Below the pieces are notes generated by a model that did no database searches, was not told where the DNA came from, and was given only the letters and a program-made list of their open reading frames with translations. A DNA stretch of 64,000 nt from Gnetum montanum (lineage: Eukaryota; Streptophyta; Gnetopsida; Gnetales; Gnetaceae): contig MNCI01000811.1 of the NCBI GenBank assembly GCA_015680685.1, positions 176,381 to 240,380 on the forward strand, read 5' to 3'. Of this stretch, positions 48,301 to 59,499 are shown in pieces (position 1 is the first letter of the stretch; every line of letters begins with the position of its first letter). Position numbers and translations under genes: made by a program.

Positions 48301-50605
48301 CAAGTAAGAACTCTTGGGGTATAGCCTACACGTATCATGTGCTCGATCCTTGAGACTAGTATGCGTTATAATTGGGCATAGTTTTTGGTTTTGGGCTTGC
48401 GTGGGGAGATTATCATATTATGCTCTAACGTGAATGTGCAGTCCCACTTCACTTTTGCATTTTTCGCGAGCTATCTCCATAGGTTTTTTGAGTTCTTAGT
48501 GATCTATGGAGATGATCATTATGTGTTAAGGGATCATTCACAATTGTCTTGCCCCTAGATCCTTCATTTATTTGACACCACCAAATCCCAAGATCCACCC
48601 GAAGGTATTGAAAAATCTATCTCCGTTACCACAGGAGGTGCAGCTAGTTGTTCCCACCACTCGCATGATAGCTTGGGGTTGGGACCATCCATAGTGCACA
48701 CAGTTGTTAGGAGAGCTGAGTGCTTGATCCAGAAGACCGTTGGGAAAGCCAAGGCTAAGGTGAAATAAGTTGAGCATTCGAAAGTACTTGCTACGGAGGC
48801 GAGACCTCCAAGGGCGAAGAAGATTCGATTCACCTTGCCAAGAGTAGGTTAGTTTCTCTTCCTTTTTTTGTTCCTTTTTACTTTAAGTGTTTTTTTATTA
48901 CCTTTTGAATTTATTTTCCTACTTAAATATGCATATCTACTATGTCATGCTAACTCTCTATTTGTTGGTGTTAACAAAGTGTACCCCTGAGAGGGAGAGG
49001 GAAGAATTAGCTCAAATGGGTGAACCTGAAATAGTTATCATTGGGTGTGATGAAGAGGAGGAAACTAGAAAATAAGTAGTTGAGACTATTCCCCTCTTAT
49101 GGGAAGAGGGTGTAATGAACTCCATGGAAGCAATGCTTGCTAAGGCTTTAGATGCCCTTAAGCATTCAAGCAAGGAGAAAGGTGTCTTTAACAGTTTCTT
49201 TGATGGATCTCTACACCTTGGTGATCCGCCTAAGCTGACCAACAATGGGCCTCTTGGTAAGTCTTGTTAGCTTGATTCGCATTCTGTACTTTTTAGTTTT
49301 GTATATTATTTTGATTATCATGGCTCTTCTTAACATCATACATGGATGCCAAGGCTCATGAAGCACATGTATCTTAGGCGGATGGATTGGAGTTAGAGGT
49401 CCCAGTTGAGGTGCCTTCCCATACAGATTCAACATCCATCAGTCCATTGAGGCTATGGCATGAGATTCCCAATAAGGTGGACTTTGTTACTGGCATTGTC
49501 AATGATGTTGTTGCTCATCTACGATAGGCTCATCCTAAATTAGGTGTGTCCTTTATACTAAGCACCTGGGTTCATTGTATTTATTCATCTATTGGAGTTT
49601 TCTTGTTGACTCATATATGTAATGTTCATACTTGTAGGTACGAAACTCGAATGGAGTCCTTCCGAGGCTACCCATATTGATGATCTTCTGGAATTTCCCA
49701 AAGATGTTGAGTAGATGCCAAGTATTTACGATGCAGTTTTAGGTTGTGTTATTCCAAATGCCAAGTCTCTCTGGACTTGCAGGCACTTAATTGAATAGTT
49801 ATGGCTCGAAATTCAATCATTGAAAGGAAATTTGGCAAAAGTAACAGAGGAAAGGAATGACTTGCAAGCCCATTATGATTTCACTTCTACTAGATTGGTT
49901 GGTGATAGTACCTAGCGGACATCTGAGATCACCTATGCATGTTATTAGGCAAGCTTGAATAGCAAAGTGCAGGCGATTCAGGATCTAGCTGAATAGCAGG
50001 CCTAGATGGATTTGTTGAATAGGAAGTGCCATGACTGGAAGTCTTTTGCATCCAAGGTACATAAATGGGGCTAGGATCAGAAAGATCACAAGCACCAATA
50101 CAAAAAGTCGTTAAAGGAGGAATCAGTCGACTGTCGTTGGTTGGAGATGTTCGTGGAGGGGTTAGGCTTGTGCTCTTCCTATGAGAAGTTTGTTGAGTGT
50201 ACAGATGTGGAAGGGTCTCTTGAGAGGTCTATTACCACTACCTCTGGTAAAGCTTCAACGAGCATGTTTTCTCTTAAGTGTCCTTCCTGGTCTTCAATGG
50301 ACAAGGGCAAAATCATGGCCAACATCGACCTTGGGCTTGAGAAGGACTGGGTGTGTGTGCCCAAAGAAGAGATTTTACGGTGCCTGGAAGCTAATCTCAG
50401 GCCTTTCCCACCTGCGAGTGTTTTAGTCTAATATCTTTTTATTGCCTTTAGTCATCATCATTTACCTTAGTGTCTTTTTTCTAATCTGTTTATGTGTGCT
50501 TACTTATTTTATTGTTTTGCTGTCTTTTTGTGATAGGGACATGGTGATGATGAGGCTGGCCCCAATGGGATGGGAGTTGATGATGTAGAGGACTTTGGGG
50601 ACTAG
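45400..50605 (+). pseudogene. E3 antisense spliced gene: FCP/NIF-like + plant transposon-like domain
   Basis: Exons aligned with E1: 45400-45533 (MKGKGRQEKGKGKKE, basic; phase 2 before GTATGT), 46908-47357 (450 nt), about 47442-47711, 47802-48847, 48980-49256, about 49377-49543, 49638-50430 and 50537-50605. Exon 1: LLVVELMGVLSW, then VVIWSHLSE, then ILFLAFRVHTLFQNPP, the FCP/NIF-like fold without its Asp residues. Exon 3: FSMWVWGVKVAFHLIVEFFS, FGVPADGVKVV, AFPKSLSQVRTLGV, like the 'putative plant transposon protein' domain. Exon 6: WKSFASKVHKWG, HKHQYKKSLKE, nearly the same as E1. Stops (for example after RTLGV near 48322), a frameshift in exon 2 and a changed exon 2 acceptor show decay. Confidence 0.65.
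45600..46640 (+). repeat. AGCGTGAG/AGCATGAG words in intron 1 of the E3 antisense gene
   Basis: Intron 1 (45534-46907) carries scattered GTAGCGTGAG, CAGCGTGAGC and AGCATGAGT words, the form found in the E3 LTR (AGCGTGACC). No gene is visible in the intron. Confidence 0.5.
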
Positions 50606-50879
50606 GCCCCTCCTAATGCTAATGCCTGATTTGGCTTGTTAGTCCTATCATTTTGTTTTTAGTTTTTCGGATTGTTGTTTTGTCTTTGGAATGTGTGAAG
50701 ACAGATGTAACATGATGATGGTGTAATATGCTATAACTTCGTATTGTATAAATGTTGTTTTCTCTTTTTCTTTTTTTCTAGTTTATTTATGAATGTAAGT
50801 GTAAACTGGAGCCATGTCTGGTAAAATAAAATAAATGAAAATTGTAACTTGCGAAATGTCAACTATAGTGACGTAGCGA

Positions 50880-51305
50880 CGTTTCAGTGAACTGACAATG
50901 TATTATGCTCTAGTTTAAGGCCATTTTAGGCCATGGGTATTATTTTAAAGTCATGGTGGACTATTGCATTTTTTTGTGAAAGTGATGGAGGAGACTGTAG
51001 CTATTTCAGTGAATTTAGAAGAACTAATCGTTTCTGACCATGGCTAGTTTAACGTCATTGCGGACATATGGTAGTTTTACGGCATTTCGGACGTATGGTA
51101 GTTTTACGTCATTTCGGACATGTGGTAGTTTTACATCATTTTGGACGTGTGCTAGTTTTACATCATTTCGTATGTGTGCTAGTTTTACGTCATTTCGGAC
51201 GTGTGCTAGTTTTACGTCATTTCGGACGTATGGTAGTTTTACGTCATTTTGGACGTGTGGTAGTTTTACATCATTTTGGACTTATGGTAAATGATAGTTT
51301 AACGA
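50880..51305 (-). repeat. E3 junction array J1 (about 12 units)
   Basis: From 51040 the units are 27-28 bp: on plus TAGTTTTACGTCATTTCGGACGTGTGC. On minus each is ACGTCCGAAATGACGT (perfect at 51187-51202 and 51214-51229), a 5-bp stem around CGAAAT, followed by AAAACTA. Units before 51040 are more decayed, and 50606-50880 shows nothing else. Open frames at 51040-51313 are translations of the repeat. Confidence 0.85.
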
Positions 51306-51639
51306 TTGAGTAGCTTCTTTATTTTTCAAAGCTTGATATTAGGAGTAGGGCATGTTGGTGTGATCTTGTATTCAGCATCTCCTTCATTAGTTATGTCAAA
51401 TGGTAATACTAACCATGAGACTTTTGGGGGAATGACCCCTATGTTAGCATGTTTTGATGTTTCCACATTTTGTAATGTTTCCATATCTTCTGGGGGATCA
51501 CGGCTTGGAGGTTGATTCTCACCTTGGGTTTCATCAGGTGTATTTTCTTTCTTAGGCTCATCAGTGGTGTCATCTTGTTTAAACTTAGGGGTAGTGCCGT
51601 CTTGTTTAGATTCATCAAATTTAACTTCTGAGCCTTAGT

Positions 51640-52290
51640 TTGTGCCTACATGTGAGGAGAAGTTGGATGTAGCCGTGTCACTGTGTCTAATGATTTCACC
51701 ACCTTCGTAAGGTAAGTGAATCTCTTGATGGATGGGTGAGGATACTACTTTTAATTGGTCTAACCAAGGTTGTCCCAAAATCAAGTTAAATCCTAGCATC
51801 TCATCTATGACTACAAACTCTGTTGACGTGGAGAATTGGTCCCCCACTATGAAGTCCAAAGTGAGTGTTTCTTTTACTATGACATGTTATCGATTGAATG
51901 ATTTCAGGAATGTTGTGGATGTTGCTTTTATCTACTCTATGAGCCCTAATTGTTTGATGACAGGGAATGGTACTACGTTTGTGGCTACCCCATCATCAAC
52001 ATGCACCCTATGTATTTTAAATCGGTTGACTTGTATGGTTATGAACATAGGTGTGGTGGTGAATTCTCCTATTTTTTTCATCTATTTTGATGTTATCTAC
52101 ATGGAAGCCTAGTGATGTGGACATTAATCCTTGATGTGGAAAAATTACTGCATGAATGGATGGTTCAGTTGCAGGTAAGTCTTCGCTGATAGGGATCGAT
52201 GTTAACATACATACTAGGGCTTCGCGATGTACTTGAGAAGTCATCATTAGGTAATACAGGCTTAGCGAAGTGTTCTTTTGTTTGAGGGCC
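51640..52290 (-). pseudogene. E3 protease region
   Basis: Retropepsin-like protease. On the minus strand, HVDDGVAT (near 52000) is the Asp-containing active site loop (D-D/S-G), followed by FNLILGQPWLDQL (51859-51635 frame), typical for plant Ty3/gypsy proteases. An ESLKSxNR-type change and stops break it. It ends in TPNIKL-stop just before J1. E4 has the same domain at 58956-59213. Confidence 0.7.
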
Positions 52291-52298
52291 TATGTAAC

Positions 52299-55200
52299 CT
52301 AGGCTAGGACACTAGCCAAGTCTTTGCTATTTGGTATGTTCTTGTTGGTTGAGACTTGGTCCATTGTACCCAACAGTTGTATTTCTTGAGGGAGGGTTGT
52401 TGCATGGTCAACTATAACCGTTGGGTTTGGCTCCTCGGGCATTCTTGATTTTTTAGCTTTACTTGTGCTTGGCTTATTAGTTGTCGGAGCCATGGTTACA
52501 GCATTTAATGGAGTGGGTTTTGGGGGTCCCAACTCATAACCTTGATGTTCTCTTTCCAAATGTTCCCTGGTCAACCTATTTGCGAGGCGTTCTCGTGGAG
52601 GGCACGGGGGAACCATCGGGGTTTGAACGTCTGGTTGCTTCGGGACCCAAATGATAAATTGAATAGGGCAGGTTTATGATGGAACTTTTGGTGGTTGAGC
52701 ATCAGGGTGTTTAGGCACCTAGATTACAAATGGAGTGGCACAAGTTGGTGGTTGAGCTGTCAAAGTTTGAACATCCGGTTGCTTAGGCACCTTGATGGCA
52801 AATGGAGTTGGTCTAGTTTGGGTTTGTATGTTTGCGGTTGCAATAGTAGGTGGTACCTGGATCACAAAGGGAGCGGGTTTGGTTTGTTAAGGTACGTTCG
52901 TTGTTGCCACTATAGGAGGTACCCGAATGACAAACGGTTTTTGAGGTGTGAAGGGTGTATGTGTTGGAAACGAGGGTTAGGAAGATGGTGTTGACGCTGT
53001 AGGAACACAAATCACAAATGGTTTTCTGGGTATTTCCTGTTCGTTGCTGAGATATATTGTGTTGATCACATAAGGAGCCTCCTTGGTGTTAAGGGGATTC
53101 TTATACATGTCCATAGATTGATTTTGTGGTTTTACAGGGTTAGCTTCGTCGAAGGTTATTTCACCCCTATCAATCATACGTTGTATGTCTTGTTTTAGGG
53201 TGAAACAATAATCAGTTCCATGCCTGTTTCCCTGATGGTATTTGCAAAATCTATCTAGCCTAAAGCCTCTCGGAACCAAAGGCTCATTCAGTGTTGCCAA
53301 GCTTGGGTTTTTGCCCAATTCATGGTATCAGTTATGTTTCTAGGTTGCCATAGGATACAAATTCTTATGTTTGATGGCCCCAGCTTTTAAAAGTTGATCT
53401 AGTAGTTGCAAAGGCTTCATAGGCAACCGTGTATATTGAGCATGTTCTTTTCTCTCGAATGTACCGGCATGACCCATGTTAGCAGTTTGCATGAAGGATG
53501 GTTCGGGTGTGGGTGCTTGAGTAGTTCTCTCATAGTTAATGGGAACAGTAGGTTGTTTTCCTTTCTATCCTGGATTGTTGGGTTTAGCCATCTCTGCTAC
53601 TCCTACCACTATTGCTTTAGCCTTGTCTTTGTCTTTCTTCGTGTGTTGATTTTTAAAGGCTAAATAAGTAGGGTTATGACTATTTTGGGCTACCTCCTCT
53701 ATGTTTTTTATCTATACAAAAGCTTGACTCAAAGTGTGAGCATTTAGATAGTAGAGCTTTGATTTAACAAATTCATTCACAGCTCCTTTAAGAATCGTAA
53801 GTAGGTATGTTTCCAGGATTGGCTCGTGAAGTTCATTAAGTGTAGCACTCCATCTCTGAATGAACTTTTGAACAGGTTCTAGTGGTTCTTTCTTTACTTG
53901 GATCAAATTGTCTAGGGTTGCTTCGAGCTTCAAGTTGTACTTAAACCTGGTAACAAACTAGTGTAACAAATCCTCCAGAGAGGATATAGAGTTACGGGAT
54001 AAGGCTCTGTACCAGTCTAAGGCTCTTCCAGTTAAAGACATGGCAAACACACGTAGGATTGCATGGGGCCAAGCTTGAAGTAACAAACATTCTAATCTAA
54101 ATGTTACTAAGTATGCATTGGGGTCTCCTTCCCCATTATATTTTGTCAATTGGGGCAATGAAACTCCCTTGGGTAAAGTTAAAGGTGGCACTGAGGAACT
54201 GATCAGATCATCTTGGTAGAAGTCCAATACTTTAAGCTCTTCAGTTTTAGCGTTTTTTAAGGTGCTTTACCTCATCAGTGAGATCTTGCATCATCTTTTT
54301 GGCTTCTTCCCATTCTTGGGCACTCGGTGGCACAGTAGGTTGGTTAATTTGAGTGTTATACAAGTTAGACTATTGTACGATTGGTAGGAATGATGACTGT
54401 TGCATTGTTGATGGTTGTACTTGAGTGACATTCATGGATGGAATTGTAGAAGGTGGTATGCTGTAATGAGGGGGTTGATACTATTGCATGCCATACGTGG
54501 TCCACTGCCTAGTTACAAGTTGTGAAGAAACACCCTGAACCTATTGAGTCGAAGTAGTGATGGGTGTTCCTTGGATTTGCACTTGTGGTATATAGTGAGT
54601 AGATGTAGAAGCAAGTATCATGGATGGCATCCCAATTACTTGGGATGGGAAGGTTGCTCCTACATTAGTTTGAGAGGAGAGTTGTTAGCGTCATACTTGT
54701 AGGAGAGGGGATAACGTGGTGACGAGAGGAATAATGGAGATGGGTGCATTGAATTGAGTATTGGTCATGGGGAGAGTGGGAATGAGAGTGGGTGCTTCCT
54801 ATTAAGATACATGAGCTTGAGTGCTTTTAAATATGTGAAGGGATATGGTTTCTCCCGTGAAAGGGTGGAATAATGGATTCGTGTAAGTATGCAGACTGAG
54901 AGTATGATATGAATCCTCATGTTCGGATTGAGCCACAAAATCATCTTCCTCATCTCCATTTTGAGGTTCTATGGCAGGTAGGCGTGAGGTTTGGTTCCTT
55001 TCCATGAGGAGTTGGGATATGAGTTCATGGTGGGATTCAAAGAGGGGAATTATGTCAGATGCTGAAGGGATAAAGTTATGGCCTCCCTTATACATGAGTT
55101 CGTAATGTCATTTTGCTTTCATTTTTGTGCGATCGATGGGTAGGTTAGCTCGGATTTTAACACAAATAAAGTTATATTGTTTAGGCGTTAGGATGGTGAA

Positions 55201-55362
55201 CGTGGGGTCTATACCTTGCAGTCTCAGTGATTAGCGAGGTGGCCCCTGAGGGTTCATCTCACCAAGGGCAACTATGGCCTCGATGGTGGTGATGGGACCC
55301 GAGATTGTGGTACTGAAGTCGAAGATGGGCAAGGCAACAGCGTTGGTGTGTGCGGAGTCCAT
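52299..55362 (-). pseudogene. gag: E3 gag
   Basis: Start ATG at 55362 (MDSAHTNAVALP), same N-terminal plan as E1 (PR*SLRLQG, YNFICVKI). Core 54227-53712: KYNGEGDPNAYLVTFRLECL, MSLTGRALDWYRALS, FIQRWSATLNELHEPI. Zinc finger C-KYH-QGNRH-GTDY-C (CHHC) at about 53230. Then about seven PFVI-x-VP repeats (53040-52640), ending GPPKPTPLN. There is one frameshift between 54800 and 54230, plus several stops. It feeds into the protease. Confidence 0.85.
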
Positions 55363-56091
55363 TGTCAACGTTGAGTGATGCAACGTAGGAGAGAGAATGC
55401 AACGTAAGAGAGAGAAAATATGTGTTAAGTGTCAACAGCATGTAGTTTCACAGCGTATGAATAATGCAGCATGTGAAAAGATTGAGCAGCATATGAATGA
55501 GATGAAGTAGCGTAAAAGAGGGAGTACAGTGTATGAAGTATTGTAGCATGACTAATGTATGGCGTATAGCATATGGATGCTAAGAATGAAGTACAATGTA
55601 TCAGCGTTTGGTAGGTGAGTCCAGCGTGCAGGGTGCTTACATTCAAAAATGTCACGTGTGTACGCTAAGGTTAAGCATAGGCAGTGTATGGACATTGAGG
55701 GTGGTGAACACAGTGTGTGGCCTAGAAACTAATATGCAGAATGCAGTGGAGAGTTAAAGCGCAACGTCTGGAACTAGGGTACAATGTGCAGACACTGGAT
55801 ACAGCATCTGGGACTAAGGAACAGTGCCTAGACACTGGATACAACATCTGGAAGCTAGGGCCTGAGAACTGGATGCTGTGAGTTAAGCATCAACGTGTTT
55901 AGTAGGTCAGAATGACATCTGGATGCTGAGGGTAGCGTCTGAGGAAGAAAACTGAGTGTAGGATGCTGTGAAAAGCGTCTGACAAGGGAGAGAACATGCA
56001 GGACACTGTGGGAAGCATTTGAAACTAGGGCAAGGTGCAGGATGCCATGGGTAGCATCTGGGTTCTAGACAAACAAGCGTAATAGAAAAGG
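55363..56091 (-). other. E3 leader
   Basis: No gene is supported. CAGCGTATG/CATACGCT-like words at 55370-55640 and a repeated CATCTGGA(A/G)..AGGATGC stretch at 55740-56060. Confidence 0.5.
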
Positions 56092-56108
56092 CCCTCCTTC
56101 TAGTGCCA
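56092..56108 (-). other. E3 primer binding site
   Basis: On the minus strand TGGCACTAGAAGGAGGG, six nt after the LTR; one base away from the E1 site. Confidence 0.78.
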
Positions 56109-56114
56109 ATTTAC

Positions 56115-58294
56115 TGTACTGTCCGAAATCGTCAATGCGAGGCTGGAATGAAATAGACATCGAGAGATCTATGGAAGATACAGTAAGATCCCACCTTCAC
56201 ATGAGGTCAAGCCAAAAATAAATGAAGGCAGAGTGCCTTGAATGGTCTATGCGGAGATCAAACAAGGACTTCCCCTACCGTACGCTATTGCAATGCACTA
56301 GGTTATACGTAAATGGATGAAAACTAAAATGTAAACAAACATATGAAAGGTAAGATGAAAATAAAATGTAAACAAATGTAATGAAAGGTGTAACAAATGT
56401 GAACAGTGTAAACAGAGAAAAATGGATGGAAAAATTGTAACTATATGTATTGATTGACGATTACAAAAAAAAAAGGTGCACCGATTAGAACGTAGTTGCG
56501 AATTGATCACAAGGTAGACGTTTAGCCCTAATGTGAAGGGTGTACAAGCACTGGGAGGTTGCATATTTCTGATTGCAAGTATGCAGCATGATCAAAACTG
56601 CCCCAAGTGCTCAGCGTGATCAAGTCTGAGTAATGCCCGATCGTACGAGATAATGATGATGAGATTTGCCAACTGTCTAGATCCTGATGCCCCAAAATTG
56701 CCAACCCTAATTAAATGGAAAAATAGGGTATTTATAGGATTTTTGGGCATGGAACCTAGATCTGGAGGAAGATCTATGGCTACAGGATGAGAGAAATGTG
56801 GATCAGGTGACAAGTGTGAACGTTTTGACTAGATGCACAGAATTTTACAATGTACAGGGTGCAGCATGACCAAGATCTCTTACACTGGCATCTATGATCT
56901 ATAGCGTAAGATCTCAATACGTTAAAAAGTGAGAAATGTACAAAGAATGTTAAAGCACAAGAGTGGATCTAGATGTCTAGCCTTCGGATCTGTAGATATA
57001 TGCTATTTTTGCTTCGCCAAGGTCTCCAACTCTAGCTCTGGCATGTCTACAGCATGTCCTGGCATCATCGTCTGGTGTCTAGCATCCAGCATCCTAGTGT
57101 TTACACTGTGCATATGCTGGCGTCAACGTGCCAGTGTGATCATTAGCATGTCTAATGTTTATGATGCATTTTGAACCCATTTTTGACTTGTGAGATCCAT
57201 TTTTAGAGTGGATCTACATGCCTGAGGTCAAGAGGGTTCTGCACATCTATTTTGAACTAATTTGGAGGCTGTTTTGGCATACTTTTGGTTAGTCACGATG
57301 TGGTCACGCTGCCTAGTGTGACCTCAGTGTGACCAGGTGTTTATGTCCTTTTTTGAGCTAAGTTTTGGATGCTGATGTCTATTTGTTGATGCTCAATTGC
57401 TGCTTGCTCTCCAGGGTGGCCTGGATGCTAAATTTGACTTCATTTTACTACTGTTTTGATCATCTTCTGTTTGTTCACATTGTGCAACATGACCTCAGCA
57501 TGACCTCAACGTGACCAAGTTAAAATGACACATTTGAAGCCCAAACCTAGATTTTCTGAAGCTTGAGAGTCAATATAGTTGTTTCCTATCCCTTGGGGAT
57601 TGAGTTCATCTCAAAACTAGACCTGGAACTACTTGATGTGCCCTATTTTTTCTTAGTCATGCTGTGGTCGTGTTGTGCAATGTGACCTCAGCATGACTAA
57701 CTGAAAATGCCATGTTTGAGGTCCAAATTTTGATTTTCTAGAGCCTGTGAACATGTACAATTGCTGCCTACCTCCCAGGAGTTGAATTCATGTCCAAATT
57801 CTGCCCATAGGTGCCTAAATTAAGCTATTCTTGTTTGGTCATGTTGTGTATCATGACCTCAACATGACTAACTGAAAGTGGCTCAAAACATATGATTCTA
57901 ATCTCAAATTTCAAGGTTCTAAAGGCTGGGAGCTACAGGGGGCATCGGTGAAGCTCATGGAGGGTTCGTGTTCTCGAATATGGGCTGTTTGGATTTGATT
58001 TTGGGGCTCCAAAAGTTGGTCACACTGTACGCACACTGTTCTTACGCTAAGCAGTGTGACCAAAGTGTATAAAGCCAAAACTATGCATTTTGAGCCTGAA
58101 ACCCTAGATTCTAGATGTCGAGAGTTGGAGCAATCACCTGTGGGCCTTGGGGGGACTTTGCCTATTCAATTGTGTTGTTTCATGTTGTTTTGGAGGCTGT
58201 CAAGTTTGGTCATGCTATACTCATGTTGGGAAGCAACATCACTTAGCTTGAGTCCTGTCTAAAAGTGCTAGGCCAAAATTTTGTGGTTTTTTCA
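56115..58294 (-). repeat. E3 5' LTR (2180 bp)
   Basis: Counterpart of 37501-39685. TATA box reverse complement of 56729-56738. U5 motif 56231-56275. It begins (minus) TGAAAAAACC next to the target duplication. Confidence 0.88.
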
Positions 58295-58430
58295 GTAGAC
58301 AATAGTGCTAGGTTTAGGCCTTAATGGGCCATTGTTCCAATTTTATGTCTTAGCATATAGGAATGTTAGTTTAAGGTCAAAGTGGACTATAGTGCTAGTT
58401 TTAGGCCTTAGTGGGCCTTTTCTAAAAGAG
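58295..58430 (-). repeat. E4 junction array J1, right part
   Basis: Continuation of 36945-37500 after the E3 insertion: TGCTAGTTTTAGGCCTTAGTGGGCC and related units, four to five copies, then non-repetitive sequence leading to the E4 protease. Confidence 0.75.
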
Positions 58431-58649
58431 ACACTTTCCTAATGTTTAAAACATGAGCAAAAACAAAGGAAGTTTGTAGAAAATAAGTAATAATATAAAT
58501 AAATTTAGGCTACATGCATAGGCTATGTGCATAAAACAACAAAGATATTGTAAATTGTAAAAGAAAAAATAAGGCTATTTGGCTATTGTTGCATCTAGTC
58601 ATAAACACACAGGAAGTTTAAGGTAAGCTTCACTTATGAAAACTCTTCC

Positions 58650-59290
58650 TAATCTTTGCAAGATTAGGGAGTGATTAAGGCTTACTTGCATAAGCTTGTA
58701 TTCACCATCCCCTACACTTACTATGTTGAAAGGGAGTTCATCCCATAGTGCATCACATTGCTTCTAATTGTCATTGTTGGTTATCTTTGGTCTTTGCTCT
58801 TCAAGGCTAGGAGCTTCTTCTTGAAGCTCCATTTTGGACCCATGTTCTATGTCCACATTGCTGATAGCTAGGGAAGTTGCATTGTCATCATGAATGATGA
58901 TTTCACCTCCCTTGTAAGGAAGGTGAATTTCTTGATGAATGGGCGAGGAGACAACTCATAATTGAGCCAACCAAGGTCTTCCCAAGATTAGGTTGAATCT
59001 TGGTATCTCTTCCACCACCAAGATGTTTGCAATTGTAGGAAATTGTTCTCTGACTACAAACCCTAAGGAGATAGATCCCTTGATGAAAACTCTTGATCCA
59101 TTGATGGACTTAACTGCTACAGTGGTCATAGGTTGTACTTGCTTAGTTAAGGCTAAGTGTTCAATGATGGTGCATGGGATGATGCTGGTTGCTACTCCAT
59201 CATCAACATGCACCCAATGTATTTTAAATTATCCTATGCATATGGTTATGAATAGAAGGGCTATAGTCACCTTGCCACTCTAGGGATTAA
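58650..59290 (-). pseudogene. E4 protease
   Basis: Minus strand. MHVDDGVATSIIPCTII (active-site loop DDG), VKSINGSRVFIKGSISLGF and RFNLILGRPWLAQL at 59213-58956. Downstream ELPFNIVSVGDGEYKLM matches LPFDITNEGDAEYKI of E3. The 58431-58650 stretch next to J1 shows nothing else. Confidence 0.7.
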
Positions 59291-59499
59291 CCTTAATTTT
59301 TCTATTGTAAAATGTTAAGGGTGTTGACTTCTCCTCCCCTAGTGAGGGAGGAATCATCATTGCATGGATGTCTTTCTCATTAGCAAGAATATCCTCATTA
59401 ATAGGTATGGAGGTCAACATTTTGACTAGTGCCTCATGATGTGTGGTGGAAGTCATGATTAAGTCATATAAGCTTTAGGTAGTATTTTTTTGCTTCAGG

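Larger units (their letters stand above)
37501..58294 (-). mobile_element. E3: complete Tat/Ogre-like element, 20.8 kb, minus strand
   Basis: LTRs 37501-39685 and 56115-58294 with TG..CA ends (read on minus: TGAAAA...GTACA), flanked by GTAGA at 37496-37500 and 58295-58299. Inside, in minus-strand order: primer site, leader, gag, protease, J1, antisense gene (plus strand), J2, pol, J3, polypurine tract. LTR identity is roughly 89% in the first 160 aligned bases, mostly CpG-type transitions, so it is clearly older than E1. It inserted into J1 of E4. Confidence 0.92.

Noticed and set aside
51040-51313. Two repetitive open frames (TYGSF and GRMVVLRHF repeats)
   Set aside because: They are readings of the 27-28 bp J1 units in two frames.
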